Source: Dictyobacter aurantiacus (GTDB lineage: Bacteria > Chloroflexota > Ktedonobacteria > Ktedonobacterales > Ktedonobacteraceae). Taken from it: a stretch of 64,000 nucleotides of DNA. The notes below the pieces were generated by a model that was not told where the DNA came from, did not search any database, and saw only the letters and a program-made list of their open reading frames with translations. Position numbers and translations under genes: made by a program. Shown here in pieces: positions 1 through 8,036 of this stretch. Position 1 is the first letter of the stretch. Every line of letters starts with the position of its first letter. The stretch lies in NCBI RefSeq assembly GCF_003967515.1, contig NZ_BIFQ01000002.1:2480001-2544000 (forward strand). Reading direction: 5' to 3'.

Positions 1-168
1 GGGCTGGCCATCTGCCGTGGGTTTGTGGAGGCCCATGGGGGCCGCATCTGGGCCGAGAACCGTACCGATGGCGCGACTGGCGCCATCTTCCATATCTGGT
101 TGCCAGCGCGTCTGCTCCATCAGCCCAATGCGCCGTCGCGACCCTTCAAGCTGGAAGAGGTTTTTTAG
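1..168 (+). CDS. Sensor histidine kinase, C-terminal fragment
   Basis: The window opens inside a gene in frame 1 that ends at a TAG at 166-168. The 55 visible residues contain GLAICRGFVEAHGG followed by RIWAEN, the G2-box region of a HATPase_c domain, so this is the end of a membrane or PAS-type two-component sensor kinase. The stop lies 24 bp before the response regulator at 193, so the two are very likely cotranscribed as a kinase-regulator pair. The stimulus cannot be judged because the sensor part is outside the window. Confidence 0.85.
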   Translation, partial: GLAICRGFVEAHGGRIWAENRTDGATGAIFHIWLPARLLHQPNAPSRPFKLEEVF

Positions 169-192
169 CACACAAAGAAAGAGTGTCGATGT

Positions 193-885
193 ATGCCACA
201 GGAAAAGCACATCCTCGTCGTCGATGACGAGCCGGGCATCCAGGATTTTGTGCAGCGCAACCTGGAGCTACGATCCTTCAAAGTCTCGCTGGCTGCTAAT
301 GGGCTAGAGGCCCTGGCCCTGTTTGAGAAGCATAATTTCGCGCTGGTCATTCTGGATATCATGATGCCGCGCATGGATGGTCTGGAAGTCTGCCGCCGCA
401 TCCGCCAGAGCAGCACCGTCCCGATCATTATCCTGACCGCTTTGGGAGAGGATGCTGATAAGATCGCGGCCCTTGAACAGGGTGCTGACGACTATCTGAC
501 CAAGCCCTTCAGTATCGGTGAACTGATGGCGCGCATTAAGGCGGTCCTGCGGCGCAACCACTGGGCCGACCATCCTATCTCAATGGGGACGCGCCGCTTC
601 GGCAATCTGGAGATCGACTTTGAGCAGCGGCGGGCATGGAAAGATAGCACGCTGGTCAAGCTGTCGCCAACCGAATTTGATCTGCTGCAGGAACTGGCCC
701 TGCATCCCGGCAAGATTTTTACCCACGAGGCCCTGCTCAGGCGTGTCTGGGGTGCCGAGTATCGCAGCGAGTCTGAATATCTGCGCGTCTACATTGGTCG
801 CCTGCGCCGTAAGCTTGAAGCGAATCCCTCACAGCCCGCCCACATCCTTACTGAGCCCGGTATTGGCTACTATATGGTCGGCTAA
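193..885 (+). CDS. OmpR/KdpE-type response regulator
   Basis: A 230-residue two-component response regulator. The receiver domain (about residues 5-120) has the acidic pair in VVDDEPG, the phospho-acceptor Asp in LDIMMPRMDG, the switch Thr in LTAL and the conserved Lys in LTKPF. A C-terminal winged-helix trans_reg_C domain follows (about 135-228; LSPTEFDLL, LLRRVWG, VYIGRLRRKLE). Length and order are normal for the OmpR/PhoB/KdpE group. It follows the kinase fragment by 24 bp. The phosphorylated form should bind promoter direct repeats; its targets are unknown. KdpE is the closest look, but no kdp genes are visible. Confidence 0.93.
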   Translation: MPQEKHILVVDDEPGIQDFVQRNLELRSFKVSLAANGLEALALFEKHNFALVILDIMMPRMDGLEVCRRIRQSSTVPIIILTALGEDADKIAALEQGADDYLTKPFSIGELMARIKAVLRRNHWADHPISMGTRRFGNLEIDFEQRRAWKDSTLVKLSPTEFDLLQELALHPGKIFTHEALLRRVWGAEYRSESEYLRVYIGRLRRKLEANPSQPAHILTEPGIGYYMVG

Positions 886-943
886 ACTTTTCTGGAAATT
901 TTAAAGATACATATAAATTTTTGCCTGCGCGATCCGCTATAGC

Positions 944-996
944 TTGACAATGCGCCTCAAAATATGATACATGACTCATGCGTCATATTTTGAGGC
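944..996 (+). promoter_or_regulatory. aacS promoter with TetR-type operator O1
   Basis: A -35 TTGACA (944-949) is followed by a long palindrome at 954-996, whose outer 14-bp arms pair perfectly. Its core at 964-986 is ATGATACATG, a 3-bp centre (ACT), then CATGCGTCAT. This is the same operator seen upstream of the tetR gene at 15744-15766. It lies where the -10 and start site should be, so a bound repressor would block transcription of the acetoacetyl-CoA synthetase gene. An AAGGAG ribosome site follows at 1030-1035. Confidence 0.75.
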
Positions 997-1047
997 TATG
1001 GGGCAATGATACTCAACATTTGAACCATGAAGGAGACATGAAGCGCA

Positions 1048-3051
1048 ATGGAATATTTTTCCGAGGAGAACACAGTACTGTGGGAAGCGTCGGAGAAGGT
1101 AAAGCAGCGAGCCAATCTTACCGATTATATGTACTGGCTGAAGCATGAAAAAGGTCTGCAGATGGAGACGCCTGAGCAACTGTGGCGGTGGTCGGTCGAC
1201 AGGCTGGAAGATTTCTGGGACTCTATCTGGCAGTACATGCGGATACAGGCATCCGAGCCCTATACGCAGGTTCTTATGACGCATTGGATGCCCGGGGCTG
1301 AATGGTTTGTCGGGGCTCGCCTGAACTACGCGGAACAGGTATTTCGGCATGCCACCGCGGATAGGCCAGCCCTGCTGGTACGTTCCGAGTCACAGTCCCT
1401 GCGCGAGGTTTCCTGGCAGCAGCTGCAGCGACAGGTTGGCTCGGTCGCCAATGGGCTCAAGGCTCTAGGCGTTGGCGTGGGAGATCGCGTCGTCGCCTAT
1501 GTGCCCAATAGTGCCGAGGCGGTGATCGCGTTTCTGGCCTGCGCCAGCATTGGGGCGACCTGGTCCAGCTGCGCTCCCGATTTTGGCATCAAAAGCGTGG
1601 TGGATCGTTTTCAGCAGATCGAGCCATGCGTGCTGTTTGCCATCGATGGCTATCGCTACAGCGGCAAGGAGCTGGACCGGCGTGCGACGGTGGCGGAGCT
1701 GCGCCAGGCGCTGCCAACGCTGCGCAAAACCATCATTATCCCTTCCGTCTATGCCGCGCCCCAGGCGGATAGCGATCCCGCTACACTGCTCTGGGATGAG
1801 CTCCTGGCTTATGATGACACGTTGACCTATGCTCAGGTAGCCTTTAACCATCCACTCTGGGTGCTTTATTCTTCGGGAACGACGGGGCTTCCAAAGGCGA
1901 TTGTTCAGAGTCAGGGCGGAATCCTGCTGGAGCATATCAAGTTTCTGCATCTGCACATGGATCTGAAGCCGGAAGATCGCTTCTTCTGGTTTACCACTAC
2001 CGGTTGGATGATGTGGAACCTGCTGGTTGGGGGTCTACTGGTTGGCTGTACGATCGTGCTTTACGATGGCAGTCCAAACTATCCTGATATTGGCGCCTTA
2101 TGGGAGCTGGTGCAGGAGGCCGGCATCACCATCTTTGGAACCAGTGCGGGTTACCTGACCGCCTGTATGAAGGCCGGGATCACGCCCGCCCAGACCTATC
2201 AACTGACGCGCTTGCGCGCCCTGGGCTCGACCGGATCGCCACTGCCGCCAGAAGGCTTTAGCTGGGTGTATCAGGCGGTCAAGCAGGATCTCTGGCTGAC
2301 CTCGATCAGCGGTGGTACCGATGTCTGTTCGGCCTTTGTTGGTGGCTCTATCCTGCTCCCCGTTTATGCGGGTGAGATCCAGACCAGGGCGCTGGGTGCT
2401 AAAGTAGAGGCATTTGATGAACAGGGACGCTCGGTGGTGAATGAAGTTGGAGAACTGGTCATTCGTGAGCCGCTACCCTCGATGCCCATCTATTTCTGGA
2501 ACGATCCACAGGGGCAACGTCTCTATGATAGCTACTTTGCCACCTATCCCGGCACCTGGCGCCACGGCGACTGGATACAGTTGACCGATCGAGGGAGCGT
2601 GATCATCTCCGGCCGCTCGGATTCGACCATCAACCGCAAAGGTATTAGGATGGGCAGCAGCGAGATTTATCGTACGGTGGAAGATCTACCCGAGGTGGTT
2701 GATAGCCTGGTGATTGGCGTCGAGTTGCCCGGCGGTGCGTACTACATGCCGCTGTTTGTCGTTCTAAAAGACGCGCAGCCACTCAGCGAAGAGCTGATCA
2801 AGAAGATCAAAACGCGCCTGCGTTCTACGATCTCACCCCACTACGTTCCCGACACCGTGATAGCGGTTCAGGAGATTCCGCGCACCCTGAGCGGTAAGAA
2901 GCTGGAGGTACCGGTCAAGAAGCTATTTCTGGGCCAGTCTCCGGAGAAGGTCGCGAGCCGCGATACCCTGAGCAATCCATCCGCCCTCGACGAGTTTATC
3001 GCTATCGCGACCCAATTTCGCAGTACCCTGGGAGCAACTGTAGGTAACTGA
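1048..3051 (+). CDS. aacS: Acetoacetyl-CoA synthetase
   Basis: A 667-residue acyl-adenylate-forming enzyme that activates acetoacetate to acetoacetyl-CoA with ATP and CoA. The N-terminal ACAS_N segment (YMYWLKHEKGL; SVDRLEDFWDSIW) is followed by the AMP-binding core with the P-loop YSSGTTGLPKAIVQS and the AacS-typical ISGGTDVCSAFVGG. The adenylation motif RHGDWI and the C-terminal catalytic Lys region (IPRTLSGKKLEVPVKK) are present. Length is that of the AacS family, longer than ordinary acetyl-CoA synthetases. The start at 1048 follows AAGGAG by 12 bp. With 3-hydroxybutyrate dehydrogenase (11809) it would convert imported 3HB to a usable CoA ester. An upstream operator shared with tetR implies repression. 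Confidence 0.92.
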   Translation: MEYFSEENTVLWEASEKVKQRANLTDYMYWLKHEKGLQMETPEQLWRWSVDRLEDFWDSIWQYMRIQASEPYTQVLMTHWMPGAEWFVGARLNYAEQVFRHATADRPALLVRSESQSLREVSWQQLQRQVGSVANGLKALGVGVGDRVVAYVPNSAEAVIAFLACASIGATWSSCAPDFGIKSVVDRFQQIEPCVLFAIDGYRYSGKELDRRATVAELRQALPTLRKTIIIPSVYAAPQADSDPATLLWDELLAYDDTLTYAQVAFNHPLWVLYSSGTTGLPKAIVQSQGGILLEHIKFLHLHMDLKPEDRFFWFTTTGWMMWNLLVGGLLVGCTIVLYDGSPNYPDIGALWELVQEAGITIFGTSAGYLTACMKAGITPAQTYQLTRLRALGSTGSPLPPEGFSWVYQAVKQDLWLTSISGGTDVCSAFVGGSILLPVYAGEIQTRALGAKVEAFDEQGRSVVNEVGELVIREPLPSMPIYFWNDPQGQRLYDSYFATYPGTWRHGDWIQLTDRGSVIISGRSDSTINRKGIRMGSSEIYRTVEDLPEVVDSLVIGVELPGGAYYMPLFVVLKDAQPLSEELIKKIKTRLRSTISPHYVPDTVIAVQEIPRTLSGKKLEVPVKKLFLGQSPEKVASRDTLSNPSALDEFIAIATQFRSTLGATVGN

Positions 3052-3079
3052 CATCCTGCCATTATCCACAATCGCTCCC

Positions 3080-3122
3080 TTGACAACATGCCCATTTATC
3101 TGATATATGAATCATGTGTCAT
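3080..3122 (+). promoter_or_regulatory. Esterase-gene promoter with operator O2
   Basis: A -35 TTGACA at 3080-3085 is followed 17-18 bp later by an AT-rich -10 region (ATATAT/TATATG, 3103-3109). The operator core at 3100-3122 reads CTGATATATG, centre AAT, CATGTGTCAT, matching the TetR-site consensus at most positions. It covers the -10 element. It lies after the aacS stop (3051) and before the secreted esterase (3300), so it probably gives the esterase its own repressed promoter. Confidence 0.65.
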
Positions 3123-3233
3123 GTCCTTGTAATGTGGCAACTGTATATCCTGCCTGTTTAATCTATCCCAGAAAGTATTTTGCTGATCTCCTGTAGCCTA
3201 GCCCTGTATTTGCTCACCGTTGAGCGGCGTTTA

Positions 3234-3266
3234 TAGCTATCCGCACGCCGAGTCGGCGGATAGCTA
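3234..3266 (+). terminator. Hairpin in the esterase leader
   Basis: An 11-bp perfect inverted repeat (TAGCTATCCGC and its complement) with an 11-nt loop. There is no T-run, so it is not a classic intrinsic terminator. It may end read-through from aacS, or stabilise or modulate the esterase leader if transcription starts near 3115. Confidence 0.4.
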
Positions 3267-3299
3267 CCTCATAACACATGGATGTGAGAGGGGGCTTTC

Positions 3300-4946
3300 A
3301 TGTCGAAATTACTTCGCAGCCTTACAGCGCTGGTCGCGCTGGTCCTGATGTCCGCACTGATGTTTACCGTTCCGTTTATGCAGAGGGCGCACGCCAGCAG
3401 CGGCACCTTTACCCAGTATACTTACAATGGCTCCGCTGGCAGTCGTCCCTATTATGTTTACACCCCCGCTAATTACCAGGTTGGTACGGCCGTTCCCATG
3501 ATCGTCATGTTGCATGGATGTACGCAAAACCCAACCGATTTTGCCAATGGTACGCAGATGAACGCGCTGGCGGACCAGAAGCAGTTTATCGTCGTCTACC
3601 CTCAGCAGACCAGCACCTATAACTCGTCCTCGTGCTGGAACTGGTTTCAGACCGCCGACCAGGCGCGTGGCAGTGGCGAGCCAGCCATCATCGCCGGGAT
3701 CGCCCAGACGGTGGAGCAGACCACCTCACAGTGGACGATCGACAGCAATCGTGTCTACGTGGCGGGTATGTCCGCTGGCGCTGCCATGTCGGTGATCATG
3801 GGTGCCACCTATCCTGATATCTTTGCCGCTATTGGGGTGCATTCCGGGCTGGAATACCAGGCGGCGACCTCGCTGACTTCGGCTACCACCGCGCAGTCGC
3901 AGGGAGGTCCCAGTCCGACACAGCAGGGGCAGGCTGCCTATAACGCCATGGGCAGCGCCGCCCGCGTCGTGCCCACCATCGACTTCCAGGGGCAGAGCGA
4001 TTATACCGTCTATCCGGTCAACGGCGACCAGGTTATCCAGCAGTGGATGCAGACCGACCACCTGGCTTCCAACAGTACATATAATGCCAGCTTTAGCAGT
4101 CCCTCAACCAACACCAACGGCCAGGTTTCCGGCGGCTACTCCTACACCGTACAGACCTGGAACAACAATAGCGGCAGCGAGATCGAGGAGTACTGGAAGA
4201 TCAACAGCATGGGTCACGCCTGGTCCGGTGGCAGCACCAGCGGCTCCTATACCGATCCCAAGGGTCCCAGCGCCACCAATGCCATGTACACCTTCTTCAT
4301 GAACCACCCCAAAAATGGCCAGAGTCCGACGCCGACGCCAACCAGCACGCCGACCACGACGCCAACGCCAACCAATACACCAACCCCGACGCCTGCGCCG
4401 ACCCATAGTATCACTCTCTCCTCGCTGGCGGCCGAGGATGGCTATATCTATCCCAACGATGGCGTCCCGATGGGCTCGCTAGCCTACCTGCAGGCCGGTT
4501 CAACCTCGCTCAACCAGGCTGAGGTCAGCATTGTCTCGTTTGACACCAGCAAGATACCAGCTGGCTCAACCATCGTTAGTGCCACGCTGACCCTGTACCG
4601 CTACGATCCCTACTACTATCAAGGGGACCTGGACTCAATCAGTGCGGATATCTCGCCGCTCGGTGGCTTTAACGGGAATAATGCTCTGGAGCAGGCCGAT
4701 TACAACGCCAGTGCTGGACAGGCCAACGTTGGCTACTTCAATGCTGTGCCCACGCAGACCAATCAGGCGACCAGCGATAGCATCGCCTCCAGTGCCTTCC
4801 CGTACATCAATCTGAATGGGCATACCCAGTTCCGTGTCCATTTCCAGAAGGCCACCAACAATACCTATCAGATGGATGTGATGGACTTCTACAGCGGTGA
4901 CTCCGCTGGTTCCTACGTGCCCGTGTTGACGGTTCAATATCGCTAA
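3300..4946 (+). CDS. Secreted PHB-depolymerase-family esterase with C-terminal DNRLRE-like domain
   Basis: A 548-residue exported esterase. Residues 1-32 are a signal peptide ending AHA-SS. The PF10503-type esterase domain (about 45-335) has the oxyanion motif HGC (72-74), the nucleophile in GMSAG (Ser158), a likely acid Asp234 (GQSDYTVYPV) and His306 (MGHAWSGG). A Pro/Thr linker (about 343-369) leads to a C-terminal beta-rich domain resembling DNRLRE/CBM96 (FDTSKIPAGSTIVSATLTLY). Family members cleave polyhydroxybutyrate, but some are feruloyl or acetylxylan esterases. Neighbouring aacS, 3HB dehydrogenase and the shared operator favour PHB or its oligomers. The usual short substrate-binding domain of PHB depolymerases is not seen. 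RBS GAGAGGGGG precedes the start. Confidence 0.85.
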   Translation: MSKLLRSLTALVALVLMSALMFTVPFMQRAHASSGTFTQYTYNGSAGSRPYYVYTPANYQVGTAVPMIVMLHGCTQNPTDFANGTQMNALADQKQFIVVYPQQTSTYNSSSCWNWFQTADQARGSGEPAIIAGIAQTVEQTTSQWTIDSNRVYVAGMSAGAAMSVIMGATYPDIFAAIGVHSGLEYQAATSLTSATTAQSQGGPSPTQQGQAAYNAMGSAARVVPTIDFQGQSDYTVYPVNGDQVIQQWMQTDHLASNSTYNASFSSPSTNTNGQVSGGYSYTVQTWNNNSGSEIEEYWKINSMGHAWSGGSTSGSYTDPKGPSATNAMYTFFMNHPKNGQSPTPTPTSTPTTTPTPTNTPTPTPAPTHSITLSSLAAEDGYIYPNDGVPMGSLAYLQAGSTSLNQAEVSIVSFDTSKIPAGSTIVSATLTLYRYDPYYYQGDLDSISADISPLGGFNGNNALEQADYNASAGQANVGYFNAVPTQTNQATSDSIASSAFPYINLNGHTQFRVHFQKATNNTYQMDVMDFYSGDSAGSYVPVLTVQYR

Positions 4947-4955
4947 CGGGCAGAT

Positions 4956-5010
4956 CCCTTGCGGATGCTTTTGCTCCTGTCTCTTGTAAGGCAAGCAAGC
5001 ACCGCAAGGG
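4956..5010. terminator. Hairpin after the esterase gene
   Basis: CCCTTGCGG (4956-4964) pairs with CCGCAAGGG (5002-5010), and TGCTT (4966-4970) with AAGCA (4997-5001), leaving a one-base bulge and a long loop. It lies 10 bp after the esterase stop and may end transcription or protect the 3' end. It has no clear T-run. Confidence 0.4.
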
Positions 5011-5085
5011 GAGCATAGCACGGTTTGCTCCACGTGCCACTATGAGTGATTGGCGGCTCAGCGAACGTAGACCACATGCGATTGC

Positions 5086-5313
5086 CTATTCAGAAGCTGG
5101 TTTCATCTCTATTGAATCGTGCAGGCCGGCATCCACGAGCGCCTGGTGAAGCTTTTTTTGACCGTTTGGTCCAAAGCCATGCAACGATGCCAGTTCTCTT
5201 GCGCTGACTCCGGCTACCTCCTGGAGTGTATGATAGCCAGCCCCGTGTAGCGCACGTACGGCGGGCGCGGAAAGGCCTATATCTGTTATTGGTGTAGAAG
5301 CAGTATATTCCAT
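5086..5313 (-). CDS. Small helix-hairpin-helix (RNAP alpha-CTD-like) protein
   Basis: A 75-residue protein made almost entirely of one helix-hairpin-helix unit: IGLSAPAVRALHGAGYHTL, then the second hairpin LHGFGPNGQKKLHQAL. The pattern matches the C-terminal domain of RNA polymerase alpha and the family of free-standing small HhH proteins with LHGVGPK-type hairpins. It could bind DNA non-specifically; no partner gene is adjacent. It stands alone on the minus strand between the esterase and the alpha/beta hydrolase. Function unknown. Confidence 0.75.
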   Translation of the reverse strand: MEYTASTPITDIGLSAPAVRALHGAGYHTLQEVAGVSARELASLHGFGPNGQKKLHQALVDAGLHDSIEMKPASE

Positions 5314-5451
5314 TAGCTTATTTCCTTTTCACTGTAGCCGGTTGCAGGAGGAGATCGGCCACCTTTGTGAGATCCGCTTCTTCTCATTTTCTGGTCATCA
5401 TAGCATGGAAAAAAGGAAAAACTTCTTCAATCTTGCGCAAAAAAAGATACA

Positions 5452-5501
5452 GCATGCTTTGTGAGATATGGTGCATTCACGCCATATTTCACAAAGCATG
5501 C
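5452..5501. repeat. Long inverted repeat (hairpin) in intergenic space
   Basis: GCATGCTTTGTGA at 5452-5464 and its complement at 5489-5501 form a hairpin with about 20-bp arms (one inner mismatch, one wobble) around a 10-nt loop. It lies at the 3' end of the minus-strand hydrolase (stop at 5531) and ahead of the small HhH gene, consistent with a transcription end point. Confidence 0.55.
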
Positions 5502-5530
5502 GTCGCACGCGCGATATTGTGCAGGAGCCC

Positions 5531-6394
5531 TCAGGCGATAAAGGAGCATATGGCCTCTATCGGTCCCGGCTCTATGTTGAACAGCAGGGTATAGTGGTTG
5601 AGCGTGGGAAAGTCTACGATCTGGCTGTTTTTGATTGATTGGTGCATAGTAGTTGCAACCGCCTCTGAGAGAATCTGATCCCCGGGAGACAACAATTGTT
5701 GTCCAGCACGTAGAATCAAAGTGGGTACCTGTATCCTGCCCCATTGCTCTTCGGCTCTGGCCTCGTCATAGTTTAATCCCTCCTCCAAGATACCTTCCCG
5801 ATAGCTACGGGAGATTACCGACCCATCATTCTGTCGCTCTACATCGTGCTCGAAGTAGACATCTATATACTCATTCCAATAGGGTCCAAGGAAAGGCGCC
5901 GCCTTCAGGCGCTGAATATATTCTTGATACGATGGAACCGCTGTTCCCAGGCGGTTGATGGCTGCGGTCAACCAGGCTGGCTGATCCTCGACGCTGTTCC
6001 AGGGGAGAGGGGCTCCCCCATCGGCCAGGATCAACCGGCTGAGTTGCGTCGGGTAGTGGGCCGCGAAAAAGAGGGAGACCAGCGCGCCGAGTGAGTGTCC
6101 AAGGACGATGGGCTGTTCGAGCTTCAACGCGCTGATGAGTGCAGATAGATCAGCGGCGTGGATGGGTACGCTATAGCCATGCTCTGGCCGATCGCTTTTA
6201 CCGCGTCCGCGCAGATCGTAGGCAAAGACGCGATGGTCGCGCGCCAGATCTTCAGCGATGGCCTGAAAGAAGAAGGCGTTGGCCGTCAGGCCATGGGCAC
6301 AGATGATGGCGGGTCCCTGTTCACCCCACTGGACATAATGGTGCGTAAGCCTGCTGGTAGTCACAAAGGTATCGCTGACAGGTTGTGTAGGCAT
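5531..6394 (-). CDS. Alpha/beta hydrolase
   Basis: A 287-residue alpha/beta hydrolase fold enzyme, cytoplasmic (no signal). It has the oxyanion HG (CAHGLTANAFFF), DLRGRGKS, the nucleophile elbow GHSLGA, the acid in LRAGQQLLSPGDQI and the C-terminal His in FPTLNHYTLLF. The length is normal for the family. The substrate cannot be read from sequence. It lies convergent to the esterase and downstream of the LIV binding-protein gene on the same strand, so it might be read through from that promoter. No operator copy is seen upstream of it. Confidence 0.85.
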   Translation of the reverse strand: MPTQPVSDTFVTTSRLTHHYVQWGEQGPAIICAHGLTANAFFFQAIAEDLARDHRVFAYDLRGRGKSDRPEHGYSVPIHAADLSALISALKLEQPIVLGHSLGALVSLFFAAHYPTQLSRLILADGGAPLPWNSVEDQPAWLTAAINRLGTAVPSYQEYIQRLKAAPFLGPYWNEYIDVYFEHDVERQNDGSVISRSYREGILEEGLNYDEARAEEQWGRIQVPTLILRAGQQLLSPGDQILSEAVATTMHQSIKNSQIVDFPTLNHYTLLFNIEPGPIEAICSFIA

Positions 6395-6438
6395 AGATTT
6401 GACCCCTTAGAAAAATAACAAGGCTGGAGGATAAGAGG

Positions 6439-6526
6439 CTCTTGTGGTACCGCCTGCGGTGGCACCACAAGAGAATGAAGGTCAGGGGAGACCCCTGGAC
6501 CCCCACAGGGGCTCGCCGCCCCTGTG
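6439..6526. repeat. GC-rich double-hairpin intergenic repeat, copy 1
   Basis: Hairpin 1 is CTCTTGTGGT (6439-6448) pairing with 6464-6473. A CAGGGG-AGA-CCCCTG stem follows, then hairpin 2, CACAGGGGC (6504-6512) pairing with 6518-6526. Read on the minus strand, the block is a GGGGCGGCGAGCCCC stem followed by GGGGT, then a GGGGTCTCCCC stem. The same layout recurs at 11641-11685. It sits between the binding-protein stop (6590) and the hydrolase start (6394). Confidence 0.6.
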
Positions 6527-6589
6527 AACCCCGCAGAGGCTGCTTTTCGGATTTTCAAAAGTGCGGGCTGGTTCATAGTGAGACGTTTG

Positions 6590-7819
6590 CTATGGCCAGA
6601 CCTGTGAAGCTTTGATAAAGTCGCTGACTGGCGTGAGCTGGGAGTTCTTGATCTGCAGGAACATGAAATCGCTAACGCCGCCGTGCTGGTCGGGCGTCCA
6701 GGTCAGACTGGGGCCAAAGCCAGTATCGTAGTTATTGAAATCGTGATCCAATGCGTTACGCAGGCTATCGCGGGTCAGATTCTTGCCCGCTTTACTCAGC
6801 GCATCTGAGAAGATTTTGGAATTGATATAGCCATAGAACTTGTAGGCGCTAAACACCGGGTCAGATGCGGTGGCTTTGAGATACTCCTGACCGACTGGCG
6901 ATGTCGTGCTGGTATAGCCGCTGACGTACGTACCTTCTCCGGCGGATCCCAGGACCTTGGCCCAGGAGTTATCGGCCATAGGATAGTTGGCCAGATAGCC
7001 CTGGGATGGATGATAGCCCTGGCTGGCTGCTGTGGCGATGAATTTCGCCGTGGGACCGGGTAGCCCATTGAGAACGATGATGTCAGGATGTTTGCTCTTT
7101 AAGGTCTGGACCGCGGCTGTAAAGTCGGTCTGGGCCGCGTTATATCCCACTGAAGCGACCAACTGGGCACCACTTTTTTGCAGCTCTTCGTCCAGGGTGG
7201 TTTTCTGCTGCAGGCCCAGCACATCATCTTCATAGAGCAGGCCAACCGTTTTCGCGTGCTGCTTATTGGTCAGATAATAACCAATGACATGACCTTCATC
7301 CCCATAATTGGGCTGTGTCATCCAGACCCAGGGCAGCGCTTTTCCCTGGGCATCCTTGAACTTTGAGCCGCCACCAATGGGATCAACCATCGGGATACCT
7401 TTGGGATTGGTGTAGGTCTCGGCGACATTGGCATTGCCCGAGCCACAGACCTGGAACAGCGCGAAGGCGTTGTCCTGCTCGAACAACTGGCGTACCGCAC
7501 CCTTGGTTTTGGTCGAGTCACCATCATCGCTTACCTGCACCAGTTTTACCTTACGACCGTTGATGCCGCCGGCCGAGTTGATCTTGTTGAAATAGAGCTG
7601 GTCGCCAGCCAGAATAGGCGCGCAGATCACCTTCAGCGGACCCGTCGTATCCAGCACCGCGCCGATGGTAATCGTGTCATTGCTGACACCGGGTACATTG
7701 GCCGCCGACGTGTTTGACGCCCCATTGCTTCCACATGCCGCCAGTGTAAGCAAGGCCGCCGCAGCTATCAGCAGCGCCGCATAGCGTTTCCCGATGCGCA
7801 ATCGTGCAAAAAGATCCAT
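6590..7819 (-). CDS. LIV-type ABC transporter substrate-binding lipoprotein
   Basis: A 409-residue extracytoplasmic receptor of the branched-chain-amino-acid (Peripla_BP_6) class. A lipoprotein signal ends in the lipobox LAAC (Cys about residue 29), with a Ser/Asn-rich tether after it. The mature part opens with ITIGAVLDTTGPLK and continues with the two-lobed fold (VGLLYEDDVLGLQQKT; PDIIVLNGLPGP). It is divergent from the permease-ATPase genes at 8037-11588 and shares their operator-bearing intergenic region, so it should belong to that importer. Family ligands include amino acids, amides, aromatic acids and other carboxylates. The context suggests 3-hydroxybutyrate or a related hydroxyacid. 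Confidence 0.88.
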   Translation of the reverse strand: MDLFARLRIGKRYAALLIAAAALLTLAACGSNGASNTSAANVPGVSNDTITIGAVLDTTGPLKVICAPILAGDQLYFNKINSAGGINGRKVKLVQVSDDGDSTKTKGAVRQLFEQDNAFALFQVCGSGNANVAETYTNPKGIPMVDPIGGGSKFKDAQGKALPWVWMTQPNYGDEGHVIGYYLTNKQHAKTVGLLYEDDVLGLQQKTTLDEELQKSGAQLVASVGYNAAQTDFTAAVQTLKSKHPDIIVLNGLPGPTAKFIATAASQGYHPSQGYLANYPMADNSWAKVLGSAGEGTYVSGYTSTTSPVGQEYLKATASDPVFSAYKFYGYINSKIFSDALSKAGKNLTRDSLRNALDHDFNNYDTGFGPSLTWTPDQHGGVSDFMFLQIKNSQLTPVSDFIKASQVWP

Positions 7820-7866
7820 GCCGTCTTTGCTCCCTTTGTTAACACCACACCTGTGTGGTCAGGAAT

Positions 7867-7918
7867 ATGATACATGAGTCATGTTTCACATATAACCGAT
7901 ATGTATCTGAAATGTCAA
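7867..7918 (-). promoter_or_regulatory. Promoter and operator O3 for the binding-protein gene
   Basis: On the minus strand, TTGACA (7918-7913), a 17-bp spacer and TTATAT (7895-7890) form a near-consensus promoter. Immediately downstream lies the operator core ATGATACATG, centre AGT, CATGTTTCAC (7867-7889 on the plus strand), covering the transcription start. It matches the tetR-upstream site at 21 of 23 positions outside the centre or close to that. Confidence 0.75.
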
Positions 7919-7937
7919 GGGGGAGAAAGAACATCTC

Positions 7938-7991
7938 TTGACAGCAGGGTTATCTTCATGGCATGATACATAAGACATGACTCACCTGTCA
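7938..7991 (+). promoter_or_regulatory. Promoter and operator O4 for the permease operon
   Basis: TTGACA (7938-7943), an 18-bp spacer and CATGAT (7962-7967) face the permease gene. The operator core 7963-7985 reads ATGATACATA, centre AGA, CATGACTCAC. A second overlapping inverted repeat (ACATGAC ... GTCATGT) extends to about 7993. It is the most divergent of the five sites, so binding may be weaker or cooperative. Confidence 0.6.
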
Positions 7992-8036
7992 TGTTTGCGC
8001 TAATGAATGGATGTATAGCCGACGGGGGCAAATGCA

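Noticed and set aside
1..885. Assignment of the two-component pair as KdpD/KdpE
   Set aside because: The regulator resembles KdpE but the sensor part is outside the window and no kdpFABC genes are visible.
4104..4406. Arg/Gly-rich frame on the minus strand within the esterase linker
   Set aside because: It mirrors the Pro/Thr linker codons of the real gene; no ribosome site or family pattern.
4947..5085. tRNA or small RNA from the stem at 4956-5010
   Set aside because: No cloverleaf, no TTC loop or CCA-like end; the long loop fits a 3'-end stem better.
5452..5501. Long hairpins taken together as CRISPR repeats
   Set aside because: They are single, unequal, widely spaced and self-complementary, with no regular spacers or cas genes.
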